NCBI GenBank assembly: GCA_017399445.1
Contig: JAFQCM010000127.1
Span: 1-64,000, forward strand
DNA: 64,000 bases
Direction: 5' to 3'
Source: Lachnospiraceae bacterium
GTDB lineage: Bacteria > Bacillota > Clostridia > Lachnospirales > Lachnospiraceae
Below the pieces are notes generated by a model. That model ran no database searches. It saw only the letters and a program-made list of their open reading frames with translations, and was not told the DNA's origin. Below, piece by piece: positions 17,798 to 25,500 of this stretch (its first letter is position 1; every line of letters begins with the position of its first letter). The translations under genes were made by a program, and so were the position numbers.

Positions 17798-19066
17798 ATG
17801 GAGGCGTATCGTAAATTTTTATGGAAACTGTTAATTTGCAGCGTTGCGTTTACCTGTTTTTATGGTTATAGGTGTATTTACAACGCAATTCCCGATGAAA
17901 TAAATCTGGTAGCAGGTTCAGAACAGGAGCTTAACTTAAATCTTCCTTTTTCGGTAAAGGGAGAAATTGAAGTTCCGGCAGTTATGGCTGCCGGTGGTAG
18001 AGAAGAACAGCTAAAAGAAACTGTTCATATTAATTTGTCAGATTCTTGTAAAGTAGTAACAGGAGATTCCGGAAACTATCAGATGAGCTGTAGTTTGTTG
18101 GGAGTTTTACATCTAAAAGATGTAAATATTAATGTAATTGAGGAAACAAAACTGATGCCGGTGGGAACTCCTATAGGAATTTATATGAAAACCGCAGGTG
18201 TAATGGTAATTGGAACCGGAGAGGTAAAGGGAATGGATGGTATGAGCTATGAGCCAGCCTATAATCTGGTGAAATCCGGGGATTACATTGAAAAAGTTAA
18301 TGGGGAAACAATTTACAATAAGAAAGAACTGGTAGAAAAAGTGAATCAGACAGATGGGGAAGCAGTATTAACCCTTCGAAGAGATGGAGAACATATTGCA
18401 GTGAAAGTAAAATGCATCAAAACATCAGGAAGCGAACAAAAAATGGGTATCTGGGTAAGAGATAATACCCAGGGGATTGGAACAGTCACATATTTGGATG
18501 AAAATGGAGGTTTTGGAGCTCTGGGACATGGAATTAATGATGTGGATACCGGGGAACTGATGGAGCTAGAGGACGGAACTTTGTACAAAACCCAGGTAAA
18601 GTCTGTTATGAAAGGAAGTGCAGGTTCACCAGGAGCATTAGAGGGAGTGATTTATTATAACGAAGATGCAGAGCGGGGAATCATAGAGAAAAATACAGAA
18701 TGTGGTATATTTGGACAGGCAAATGAGATATTGATGAATGAAATACAGGGAGATTACCTTCCCATTGGTTTAAAGCAGGAAATAAAAAAAGGAAAAGCCC
18801 ATATTCGATGTACCATTAATGGGACTACTGAGGATTATGAAGTGGAGATTTTGGAGGTTAGGTTGAACAATTCAGCTGTAAATAAAGGGATTGTGTTGAA
18901 AGTAACAGATGAAAGATTATTAAGTCTTACTGGTGGAATTGTACAAGGGATGAGTGGGAGTCCTATCATACAGGAAGGAAAGATTGTGGGGGCGGTGACC
19001 CATGTGTTTGTGCAGGATGCTACCAAAGGGTATGGGATATTTTTAGAAAATATGTTGGAGTATTGA
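17798..19066 (+). CDS. spoIVB: SpoIVB sporulation signalling serine peptidase
   Basis: SpoIVB is made in the forespore and cleaves SpoIVFA to release processing of pro-sigma-K in the mother cell. The 422-residue protein has an N-terminal membrane or signal segment (residues 7-26), a PDZ domain around residues 125-205, and an S55 peptidase domain. The likely catalytic residues are His244 (GALGHGIND) and Ser388 (GMSGSPII). The position after recN is the canonical one. Translation may be limited by the hairpin that holds its ribosome site. Confidence 0.96.
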   Translation: MEAYRKFLWKLLICSVAFTCFYGYRCIYNAIPDEINLVAGSEQELNLNLPFSVKGEIEVPAVMAAGGREEQLKETVHINLSDSCKVVTGDSGNYQMSCSLLGVLHLKDVNINVIEETKLMPVGTPIGIYMKTAGVMVIGTGEVKGMDGMSYEPAYNLVKSGDYIEKVNGETIYNKKELVEKVNQTDGEAVLTLRRDGEHIAVKVKCIKTSGSEQKMGIWVRDNTQGIGTVTYLDENGGFGALGHGINDVDTGELMELEDGTLYKTQVKSVMKGSAGSPGALEGVIYYNEDAERGIIEKNTECGIFGQANEILMNEIQGDYLPIGLKQEIKKGKAHIRCTINGTTEDYEVEILEVRLNNSAVNKGIVLKVTDERLLSLTGGIVQGMSGSPIIQEGKIVGAVTHVFVQDATKGYGIFLENMLEY

Positions 19067-19068
19067 GT

Positions 19069-19228
19069 CCGGTTGGTGGGACCAGGAAATTCAACACAGA
19101 TTATGATAAAATTACTGTAAGAGACCTTTTTAATCAAACTAGTGGAATTAAAGAAAGTATATGAATGGTTAAAGGAAGCGGACAAAGTTGCTCTGATCAA
19201 TGCGATTTATAACATGGAATCTTCATAA
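19069..19228 (+). pseudogene. Relic of a beta-lactamase-type serine hydrolase plus an unknown fragment
   Basis: Frame 19066-19164 reads about 30 residues with KITVRDLFNQTSGI, the stretch that follows the catalytic SxxK in class C beta-lactamase-like hydrolases (usually ITxRxLLxHTSGI). It has no start and stops at 19162-19164. A second frame (19157-19228) reads a 23-residue tail, VYEWLKEADKVALINAIYN and four more, ending in TAA; its origin is unknown. Both look like debris rather than genes. Confidence 0.5.
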
Positions 19229-19250
19229 GAGAAAAATTAAGGGAAAGAAA

Positions 19251-19287
19251 ATGTCCAAGCAGTTGCTCGGGCATTTTTGTTTTTTTA
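19251..19287 (+). terminator. Intrinsic terminator
   Basis: ATGTCCAAGCA (19251-19261) pairs with TGCTCGGGCAT (19264-19274), one mismatch and one G-U, followed by a T-rich tail (19274-19286). It ends the spoIVB transcript or whatever remains of the relic after it. Confidence 0.75.
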
Positions 19288-19299
19288 AAGTGAATCTAC

Positions 19300-19353
19300 T
19301 TTACATCTCAAAAAAAATGTGCTATCTTATGAATGAACAAATATTCATTCATA
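19300..19353 (+). promoter_or_regulatory. tetR promoter with overlapping palindromic operator
   Basis: TTTACA (19300-19305) and TATCTT (19323-19328) with a 17-base spacer form the promoter. A perfect palindrome begins at the last base of the -10 box: TATGAATGAA (19328-19337) and TTCATTCATA (19344-19353) separated by six bases. It covers the expected transcription start. This is the normal arrangement for a self-repressing TetR-family gene. Confidence 0.8.
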
Positions 19354-19371
19354 AATGAAGCGAGGTGGATT

Positions 19372-19971
19372 ATGCCAAAATCAAAAGAAAGATGTAAAGA
19401 AATTCGTGAAGAGATGAGAAATACTATTTTGCAAAAATCATTGTTATATTTTGCCAGGAATGGATTTGCTGGAACTAAAATTAGCGATTTGTCTAAGAAT
19501 ATCGGAATTGGACAGGGAACAATCTATGTCTACTTTGAATCGAAAGAGGAATTATTTCAAGAGATATTAAAGATTGCAAATAGTAATGAGATGTTAAAAA
19601 AGATGAAACTATTGGTGAACATGCCCGTTTCTGCAAAGAAAAAACTACGTATGTTATCCGAGATGGTGCTTAATCGTCTTGAGAAAGATGAAACCTTTGC
19701 AGCTATGATAGCATTAAATACGCAAATGCTATTGGAAAAGAATGAGGCGTATTCATCAGAAGAGACAACTTATCAAACGAAGCTTTACAATTATACTTTT
19801 AAAATCATAGAGCAGGGGCAGAAAGAAAAAAGTATGGTTGATGGTTCGAGTATGAAGCTTGTAGATTACTATTGGGGAGTAGTTTATTTGTATTCGTTGA
19901 AGCGGCTTTTTACATCGGAATATGAAATGATTTCGGTGGATGATTTAGAGAGAACTGTTTTGAAGGGATAA
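19372..19971 (+). CDS. TetR/AcrR family transcriptional regulator
   Basis: A 199-residue regulator with a TetR helix-turn-helix (YFARNGFAGTKISDLSKNIG, then GTIYVYFESKEELF) at about residues 22-60 and a helical ligand-binding domain of unknown effector. The ATG at 19372 is used because GAGGTGG precedes it; an in-frame ATG 13 codons earlier lies inside the operator. The dehydrogenase gene follows after 4 bases, so both are probably controlled by the palindrome at 19328-19353. Confidence 0.9.
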   Translation: MPKSKERCKEIREEMRNTILQKSLLYFARNGFAGTKISDLSKNIGIGQGTIYVYFESKEELFQEILKIANSNEMLKKMKLLVNMPVSAKKKLRMLSEMVLNRLEKDETFAAMIALNTQMLLEKNEAYSSEETTYQTKLYNYTFKIIEQGQKEKSMVDGSSMKLVDYYWGVVYLYSLKRLFTSEYEMISVDDLERTVLKG

Positions 19972-19975
19972 TAGA

Positions 19976-20749
19976 ATGATGAAAAAGATAGCAATTTTAA
20001 CTGGAGCAACAGGTGGACTGGGAAGAGAATTTTTAAAACAAATATTAAAAGAAGAAATTGATGAGGTATGGGCAGTTGCTAGAAACGAGCAGAAACTATC
20101 AGAACTCAGGAAAGAATATGGAGAAAGGGTAATCCCAATGTCGATTGATTTGTCTGAGCTGCAAGGAATTAGACAGATAAAGAACATGCTTGACAAGAAT
20201 AAGCCTCAGGTGGTGTATTTAATCAATAATGCAGGTTTAGCAAAAATGGGAAAGTATAAAGATTTCCATATAGAGGAAATTGACAAGATGATCAATGTAA
20301 ATTGCAAGGCCCCTGTTATGCTTGCTCAAATTTGTATTCCGTATATGGGAAAAGGAAGCAAGATATTGAATATTTCATCTGCTTCTGCATTTCAGCCTAA
20401 TCCGTATATTAATTTGTATGCTGCGTCCAAAGTGTTTGAGAGAAGTTATTCCAGAGCTCTCAATGTAGAATTGGAAGAAACTGGAATTAAAAGTACGGCA
20501 GTTTGTCCGGGATGGATAGATACGGAACTCTTACAAAAAGAGATAAATGGGAAAAAAGTAAGATTTCCAGGGTTGGTTACACCGGATAGAGTTGTTAAGC
20601 AGGCGATTAAAGATGCGAAAAAAGGAAAGGATATGTCGGTTTGCTCCATGTATGTAAAATGTCAGCATGTAAATGTAAAGTTATTACCGCAACGCCTAGT
20701 TATGAAAATATGGATGGCAGGAATAGGTAAATATTTAAAGGAGAATTAG
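19976..20749 (+). CDS. Short-chain dehydrogenase/reductase
   Basis: A 257-residue NAD(P)-dependent oxidoreductase of the classical SDR type: nucleotide motif TGATGGLG (residues 9-16), NNAG, a serine in NISSASAFQPN, and YAASK with Tyr148 and Lys152. Substrate unknown. The gene lies directly after tetR and 1 base before a broken condensation-domain gene; the three probably formed one operon for making or changing a small molecule. Two consecutive ATGs make the start uncertain by one codon. Confidence 0.88.
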   Translation: MMKKIAILTGATGGLGREFLKQILKEEIDEVWAVARNEQKLSELRKEYGERVIPMSIDLSELQGIRQIKNMLDKNKPQVVYLINNAGLAKMGKYKDFHIEEIDKMINVNCKAPVMLAQICIPYMGKGSKILNISSASAFQPNPYINLYAASKVFERSYSRALNVELEETGIKSTAVCPGWIDTELLQKEINGKKVRFPGLVTPDRVVKQAIKDAKKGKDMSVCSMYVKCQHVNVKLLPQRLVMKIWMAGIGKYLKEN

Positions 20750-20750
20750 C

Positions 20751-21604
20751 GTGAAAAAATATATTAGGTCAGAACGAGCAAACTTGTTTGAACCGAATGT
20801 TTATATTAGCATGATTGTAAAATTGTCCGGAAACTTACAAAGCGAAGAAATTGAACAAGCTGTGTATAAAGCGTATGAAGCAAATGAAACTACCATGTCA
20901 AAAATTGTGTGGAAGAGAATGGAGATGCCTATTATGAAAAAATGGGGAGTAGTGGTTGTGGATTTATTATAGATAATTGTTCATGGAAGGAATTGCTTCA
21001 TCAAAGTGAGAAACGACCATTTGCTTTGAACAAAGGAGAACTTGTGAGAACATTTTTAACAAAAGAAAATGAGCAATTGATATTGCTTATTCATGCACAT
21101 CATTTGGTTGGCGATGGGCAGTCTGTTTTGATTTTGATAAATGATATTGTAACTAGTATGAATAAACAGCCGCTTGTATATAAATCAATGCTTTCTGTTG
21201 AACGAAACTTTTTGGAGAAAAGAGCAAAGTTAGGTAAAGGGACAAAATTATATATTAAATGGATTAATCAGAAGTGGCAAAAGAATGCAAGAGCATTTAC
21301 ATGGGATGATTATTTTGCAATTCACAGGAAATATTGGAATGAATATACTTCAGAAATAGATTGGATAACTCACGATATTAAAGAATTAAAGGAAAAATGT
21401 CCTAAAGGTATAACGATTAACAGTTATATTATTACAGAACTATTGAGAGAACATCCGGAATGTGAGGTGGTAGGAATTTCCATCAGCATACGAGAAGATA
21501 AGGGAATGTCGAATCAGACTTCGGGTATTGCTGTAAAATATAAATATAATTCCAAAAGGGCGTTTGAAGAGAATGGTGTTTGCTATGAAAGAAAAAGTAT
21601 ATGA
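20751..21604 (+). pseudogene. Frameshifted condensation-domain-like acyltransferase
   Basis: Two frames join into one protein. The GTG-initiated frame 20751-20972 gives the N-terminus (SERANLFEPNVYISMIVKL). The second frame continues from about 20905 to 21604 and carries HAHHLVGDG, the HHxxxDG catalytic motif of condensation/alcohol acyltransferase proteins. Reading in GTGTGG near 20906 as GTGG would restore a single frame, so a TG duplication probably broke it. The protein also seems short at its C-terminus, ending at the alkyltransferase relic. The intact relatives run to about 400 residues or more. Confidence 0.7.
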
Positions 21605-21775
21605 AGTTGTAAAAACTATTCCAAAGGAAAAGTTGCTACATATGGACAAATAGCAGGGTATTTAGGAAACAAGAATTTAGCTAGGGTGTTAGGAAATGTT
21701 CTTTACAATAATCCTGACCCGAAAAAAATTCCCTGCCATCGGGTAGTTAATTGTAATGGGAGAATTGCAGTTTGA
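21585..21775 (+). pseudogene. Broken MGMT/alkyltransferase-like gene
   Basis: ATG at 21585 reads KEKVYEVVKTIPK, then loses frame near 21626. One base further along the reading continues as KVATYGQIAGYLGN and reaches IPCHRVVNCNGRIA, the active-site PCHRV motif of O6-alkylguanine-DNA alkyltransferases, then stops at 21773-21775. A missing G in AAAGGAAAA explains the shift. The protein would be short even when repaired, closer to an Atl-type DNA-binding domain with the active Cys kept. The gene overlaps the end of the preceding relic. Confidence 0.75.
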
Positions 21776-21875
21776 TAGAACATTAGGAAGTTACATTTAT
21801 ATTAATGATTATGGTGAAATTATAGAGCAACAGAAGCTTTGAAGTTTACTGTGAGTAAAATAGGAAGGTGAATAA

Positions 21876-22187
21876 ATGAAGATATTTATAGTCTATAAAA
21901 GTGATTGTATTATAAGATGGGGGTTATTCGGACTGGTAGTATTACTTGCATTCCTATCGGGCAATTCTATTGCTCTGATTGATAAGCCTATTGTATTGTC
22001 AGCATGTACGTTAATTTTATATCTTTTTATGCCTGTTCATTTGGTTTTATGGCTAATTTCATTTATATTTTCAATCAAGAACAAACAAGTTCCGCGCATT
22101 GTTTTTTGTGTAATTGCACCGATAGTTTCTATCGTTTTTTTATTCCTTCTTATCATTATACATGTTATCATGACCGGTGGCGTGTAA
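21876..22187 (+). CDS. Small polytopic membrane protein, unknown
   Basis: A 103-residue protein with three hydrophobic segments (about residues 14-30, 37-66 and 75-99). AGGAAGGTGAATAA precedes the ATG, which supports a real gene, but no family is recognised. It is surrounded by relics, so it may be the survivor of an accessory operon. No clear promoter is seen. Confidence 0.6.
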   Translation: MKIFIVYKSDCIIRWGLFGLVVLLAFLSGNSIALIDKPIVLSACTLILYLFMPVHLVLWLISFIFSIKNKQVPRIVFCVIAPIVSIVFLFLLIIIHVIMTGGV

Positions 22188-22212
22188 ATATTTATTGTAT
22201 TGGTGCATCGAA

Positions 22213-22293
22213 ATAAGATACATAGAAAAACGAAAAGAAACTGATTTATTGATTCAGGATAATAACATATTATATCCGATAGAAATAAAAAAG
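22213..22293 (+). pseudogene. C-terminal relic of a DUF4143 AAA-type ATPase
   Basis: An unstarted frame reads EKRKETDLLIQDNNILYPIE then IKK. This is the nuclease-like C-terminal strand pattern of DUF4143 ATPases (usually EIDLLI, then LYPIEIKK). Nothing of the ATPase part remains upstream, and the frame runs on into the methyltransferase terminator. A short decayed fragment, identified from memory of the family. Confidence 0.5.
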
Positions 22294-22334
22294 CAGGTAA
22301 TACAAAAGATTCGAAGTCTTTGCATTACCTGCTT
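22287..22334 (-). terminator. Terminator of the minus-strand methyltransferase gene
   Basis: AAGCAGGTAAT (22291-22301) pairs with ATTACCTGCTT (22324-22334), with an additional inner stem. On the minus strand the hairpin is followed by TTTTTT. It begins about 25 bases beyond the stop codon of the gene at 22360. On the plus strand an A/T flank could also work for the upstream relic. Confidence 0.8.
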
Positions 22335-22359
22335 TAAAAAGGGATAAACTATAAAGCAA

Positions 22360-23202
22360 TTAGGGATTAGAAGAAGGTTTGTTACCAAGCTGCCAAAAAG
22401 CTACCGCACTGGCTGCTGCAACATTTAAGGAATCTACCCCATGAGACATAGGAATACATACCGTATAATCGCAATTAGAAATTGTATCAGATGCCAGTCC
22501 ATCCCCCTCGGTTCCCAAAACAATAGCTAACTTTTCTTCTGCCATAAGTTCTGGATTATCAATAGAAACTGCCTTATGGCTTAATGCCATAGCAGCGGTT
22601 TTAAATCCTAAGGTGTGCAGATACTCAATATTCGGTTCAGTATCTTCGGAAGCTTCTCTTCCTAAAAAAGTCCATGGAATCTGAAAAACGGTTCCCATAC
22701 TTACTCGTATTGCACGTCGGTAAAGGGGATTGCTGCAGGCAGGAGTAAGCAATACAGCATCCATATTTAATGCAGCAGCGGAACGGAAAATGGCACCTAC
22801 ATTGGTAGGATTTACAACATTTTCCAATACAGCAATGCGTCGTGCATTGGTACAAACTTCTTCTACAGTAGGTAACCTAGGGCGATTCATGGCACATAAC
22901 ATTCCACGAGTCAGTTTAAACCCGGTTAATTGTGCTAATACTTCAAATTCAGCGGTAAAAATCGGTATTTCACCGCAACGGGCAATAATGTCTTTGGCCT
23001 GGCCATCCACATGTTTTCGTTCCACCAGACAGGAAACAGGTACATATCCTGCATCAAGAGCACGTTCTATAACTTTCGGGCTTTCTGCAATGAAAAGTCC
23101 TTTTTCCGGTTCATGGCGATTGAGCAGTTGTCCTTCTGTAAGACGGGCATATATATCTAATTCAGGTGCTTGAAAATCAGTAATTTCTATAATGTTTGGC
23201 AT
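22360..23202 (-). CDS. TrmH/SpoU-type RNA 2'-O-methyltransferase
   Basis: A 280-residue SPOUT methyltransferase. A short substrate-binding N-terminal domain is followed by the knotted SpoU domain with ENVVNPTNVGAIFRSA, VLGTEGDGL and IPMSHGVDSLNVAAASAVA, the three motifs of TrmH-like enzymes. The target (rRNA or tRNA ribose) cannot be read off. AAGGAGATTTTT stands before the ATG. Promoter at 23308-23336 and a small terminator-like hairpin in the leader. Confidence 0.9.
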   Translation of the reverse strand: MPNIIEITDFQAPELDIYARLTEGQLLNRHEPEKGLFIAESPKVIERALDAGYVPVSCLVERKHVDGQAKDIIARCGEIPIFTAEFEVLAQLTGFKLTRGMLCAMNRPRLPTVEEVCTNARRIAVLENVVNPTNVGAIFRSAAALNMDAVLLTPACSNPLYRRAIRVSMGTVFQIPWTFLGREASEDTEPNIEYLHTLGFKTAAMALSHKAVSIDNPELMAEEKLAIVLGTEGDGLASDTISNCDYTVCIPMSHGVDSLNVAAASAVAFWQLGNKPSSNP

Positions 23203-23241
23203 AAAAATCTCCTTATGGTGAAATTAAAAAAACTATAACGA

Positions 23242-23265
23242 TAAAAAAGAAACGGGCAACCCGTT
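23242..23265 (-). terminator. Terminator-like hairpin in the methyltransferase leader
   Basis: On the minus strand AACGGG, a three-base loop and CCCGTT (23251-23265) are followed by TCTTTTTT. It lies downstream of the promoter at 23308-23336 and upstream of the coding start at 23202. It could attenuate the methyltransferase gene or end transcripts from the gene at 23378. Confidence 0.5.
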
Positions 23266-23307
23266 AATGCAACTTTACTGTACGGTGAAAACCCATTTCT
23301 TATAGGT

Positions 23308-23336
23308 ATGTTACAACAAGAATTATATATCGTCAA
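23308..23336 (-). promoter_or_regulatory. Sigma-A promoter of the methyltransferase gene
   Basis: On the minus strand TTGACG (23331-23336) and TAACAT (23308-23313) are 17 bases apart. The leader would be about 100 bases long. Confidence 0.55.
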
Positions 23337-23377
23337 GAAATAAAATGATTAAACTATTTGTATATGAAATGAAGTAA

Positions 23378-23662
23378 TTAGATTATTTGTATCATAAATG
23401 CAGTAGTCTGAGGGGGAATACTTATGGTCATGGCAGAAGAAAAAGAAGCATTCACTATCATACCAGTTGTTAATTCTCTTGGGGAAATAATTGCACCACG
23501 TTCATTCTGAATAAGAGTATTTCTGTCCACCACTAACACAACCTGCTGATTCTGATTTCTGCAATTAGGACAGCTACTGTAGGAAATAGTTACAAGCCAT
23601 GTATTGCGAGTTGAAGAGATATTTTCAATTGTAGCATTTGAAACAAAGATACTATCTATCAT
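23378..23662 (-). CDS. Small conserved unknown protein with CPNC pair
   Basis: A 94-residue beta-rich protein, predicted cytoplasmic, with SSCPNCRNQNQ in the middle and a C-terminal NASFSSAMTISIPPQTTAF. I recall similar short proteins in other Clostridia but cannot give a function. The Met at 23662 is chosen because AGG stands before it; a Met six codons earlier has no ribosome site. A possible sigma-K promoter (23690-23716) would place the start about 20 bases upstream. Stands alone, facing away from the NSS transporter. Confidence 0.65.
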   Translation of the reverse strand: MIDSIFVSNATIENISSTRNTWLVTISYSSCPNCRNQNQQVVLVVDRNTLIQNERGAIISPRELTTGMIVNASFSSAMTISIPPQTTAFMIQII

Positions 23663-23689
23663 AAAAATACCTGATTTCATTTTTACTAT

Positions 23690-23716
23690 TAGGATATGTA
23701 AAAATAAGTGAATAGT
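23690..23716 (-). promoter_or_regulatory. Possible sigma-K promoter
   Basis: On the minus strand CATATCCTA (23690-23698) fits the sigma-K -10 pattern CATAnnnTA exactly, with AC (23715-23716) 16 bases upstream. Short patterns like this occur by chance, so it is only a candidate. Confidence 0.3.
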
Positions 23717-23958
23717 GCAAGAAAATTTAACTATATGTAATAAAAATTTTGAAGTCAGGCAGAGACAAGGATGTTTTCGTCTTTATAGCATAATTTTGAG
23801 GGCGAAATATTAGTGAAAATGTAGAAAATTGAAGAAACAGGAAGTTTAGGCTTTTGTTCCATCAAGTTATATGATATTCTACACATATTGTGTCTTTATC
23901 GCAAAAAAGGTATTTGGGTGAAAAGTATGCAAATATAAAAGAAAGGTTAGGAGGAAAA

Positions 23959-25326
23959 ATGGAAAGAGAACGATTAGGAAGCCGGCTTGGCTTTATTCTA
24001 TTAAGTGCGGGATGTGCCATCGGTATAGGTAATGTGTGGAAGTTTCCTTATATGGTGGGAGAGTATGGTGGAGGAATTTTTGTATTAATTTACTTATTTT
24101 TCTTGATTATCCTTGGGGTACCAGTTTTGACAGTGGAATTTTCATTAGGGCGATCCAGTCAAAAAAGTCCGGCGAAATTGTATCAGCAACTAGAACCAAA
24201 GGGAAGTAAATGGCATATCCATGGTTACGTGGCAGTAATAGGGAATTATATTCTTATGATGTTTTACACAAGCGTGGCAGGATGGATGCTTCATTATTTT
24301 GTGGCAACAGCTACTGGAAAATTCCAGGGATTGAATGCGAAAGGAATTGCAGGGTATTTTGATAACTTTATGCTGGATGCAAAAACAGTAATGATTTACA
24401 TGTTAATTGTTGTTGTAATAGGTTTTGCGGTTAATTCTTTCGGTCTTCAAAACGGACTGGAAAAGATTACAAAGGTTATGATGCTGGCATTACTGGCGAT
24501 TATGGTAATTCTTGCAATTAATAGCTTCTTTATGGAAGGCGGGGAAAAAGGACTTGCTTTTTATCTGCTTCCTGATTTTGGAAGAATGAAGGAGATTGGT
24601 ATAGGAAATGTAGTAGTGGGAGCCATGAATCAGGCCTTTTTTACCTTAAGTCTTGGAATGGGGGCTATGGCAATTTTTGGAAGCTATATTGGAAAAGAGA
24701 GAGCTTTGGCAGGAGAGGCATTAAATGTGGCATTACTTGATACTTTTGTGGCAATCTGTTCAGGATTGATTATTTTCCCTGCATGTTTTGCCTATGGTGT
24801 AGAGGTGGATAGTGGTCCTAGTTTGATTTTTATTACATTGCCAAATATTTTTAATCATATACCTATGGGAAGATTGTGGGGCAGTTTATTCTTTGTATTT
24901 TTGTCTTTTGCAGCATTATCCACCGTTCTTGCAGTATTTGAAGGAATTATCGCTTGTTCCATGGATCTTTTTGATTGGAGCAGAAAGAAAGCCTGCATGA
25001 TTAATGGCATTTTAATGCCAATTCTTTCGGTACCATGTGTGTTAGGTTTTAATGTACTTAGTGGAATACAGCCATTTGGTGAAGGAAGTAATATTATGGA
25101 TTTAGAAGATTTTATTGTCAGCAATCTGATTCTTCCGTTGGGTTCCCTTGCCTTTGTTCTGTTTTGTGTAAGCAAAAAGGGTTGGGGATGGGAAAACTTT
25201 AGAAAAGAAGCAAATACAGGAAAAGGGTTAAAAGTCAGCAATATGTTAAGAGGATATATGACATATGTATTGCCAGTAATTATATTTGTAGTATTTGTAA
25301 TTGGAATTTATAACTTTTTTAAATAA
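23959..25326 (+). CDS. Sodium-dependent transporter of the NSS (SLC6) family
   Basis: A 455-residue, roughly 11- to 12-helix membrane protein. The unwound first helix AGCAIGIGNVWKFPYM carries the sodium and substrate site of LeuT-type carriers. Substrate is likely an amino acid or tryptamine-like compound, not determinable here. The ATG at 23959 follows TTAGGAGGAAAA; an upstream in-frame start 23 codons earlier has no ribosome site. Monocistronic, followed by a terminator. Confidence 0.93.
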   Translation: MERERLGSRLGFILLSAGCAIGIGNVWKFPYMVGEYGGGIFVLIYLFFLIILGVPVLTVEFSLGRSSQKSPAKLYQQLEPKGSKWHIHGYVAVIGNYILMMFYTSVAGWMLHYFVATATGKFQGLNAKGIAGYFDNFMLDAKTVMIYMLIVVVIGFAVNSFGLQNGLEKITKVMMLALLAIMVILAINSFFMEGGEKGLAFYLLPDFGRMKEIGIGNVVVGAMNQAFFTLSLGMGAMAIFGSYIGKERALAGEALNVALLDTFVAICSGLIIFPACFAYGVEVDSGPSLIFITLPNIFNHIPMGRLWGSLFFVFLSFAALSTVLAVFEGIIACSMDLFDWSRKKACMINGILMPILSVPCVLGFNVLSGIQPFGEGSNIMDLEDFIVSNLILPLGSLAFVLFCVSKKGWGWENFRKEANTGKGLKVSNMLRGYMTYVLPVIIFVVFVIGIYNFFK

Positions 25327-25332
25327 TTCAGA

Positions 25333-25375
25333 AATACAGCCTGGAAATTTTACAGATTTTTGGGCTGTATTTTTT
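25333..25375 (+). terminator. Terminator of the NSS transporter gene
   Basis: AATACAGCC (25333-25341) pairs with GGCTGTATT (25363-25371) and is followed by a T run. Confidence 0.8.
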
Positions 25376-25500
25376 GGATTAAAATTAGGAGAATGAAAAA
25401 ATACTGGTAATATCTGGTATTGGGCTTTTGATACTTGCATACAGAGAATACTTTCGATAAAATGTGAGGGACAGGAAATAAAAAAATGAAGGAGAAGTAT

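Noticed and set aside
22004-22216. 70-residue frame overlapping the small membrane protein gene
   Set aside because: It overlaps the better supported gene at 21876-22187, has no ribosome site, and is Cys/Tyr/His-rich in the way shadow frames are.
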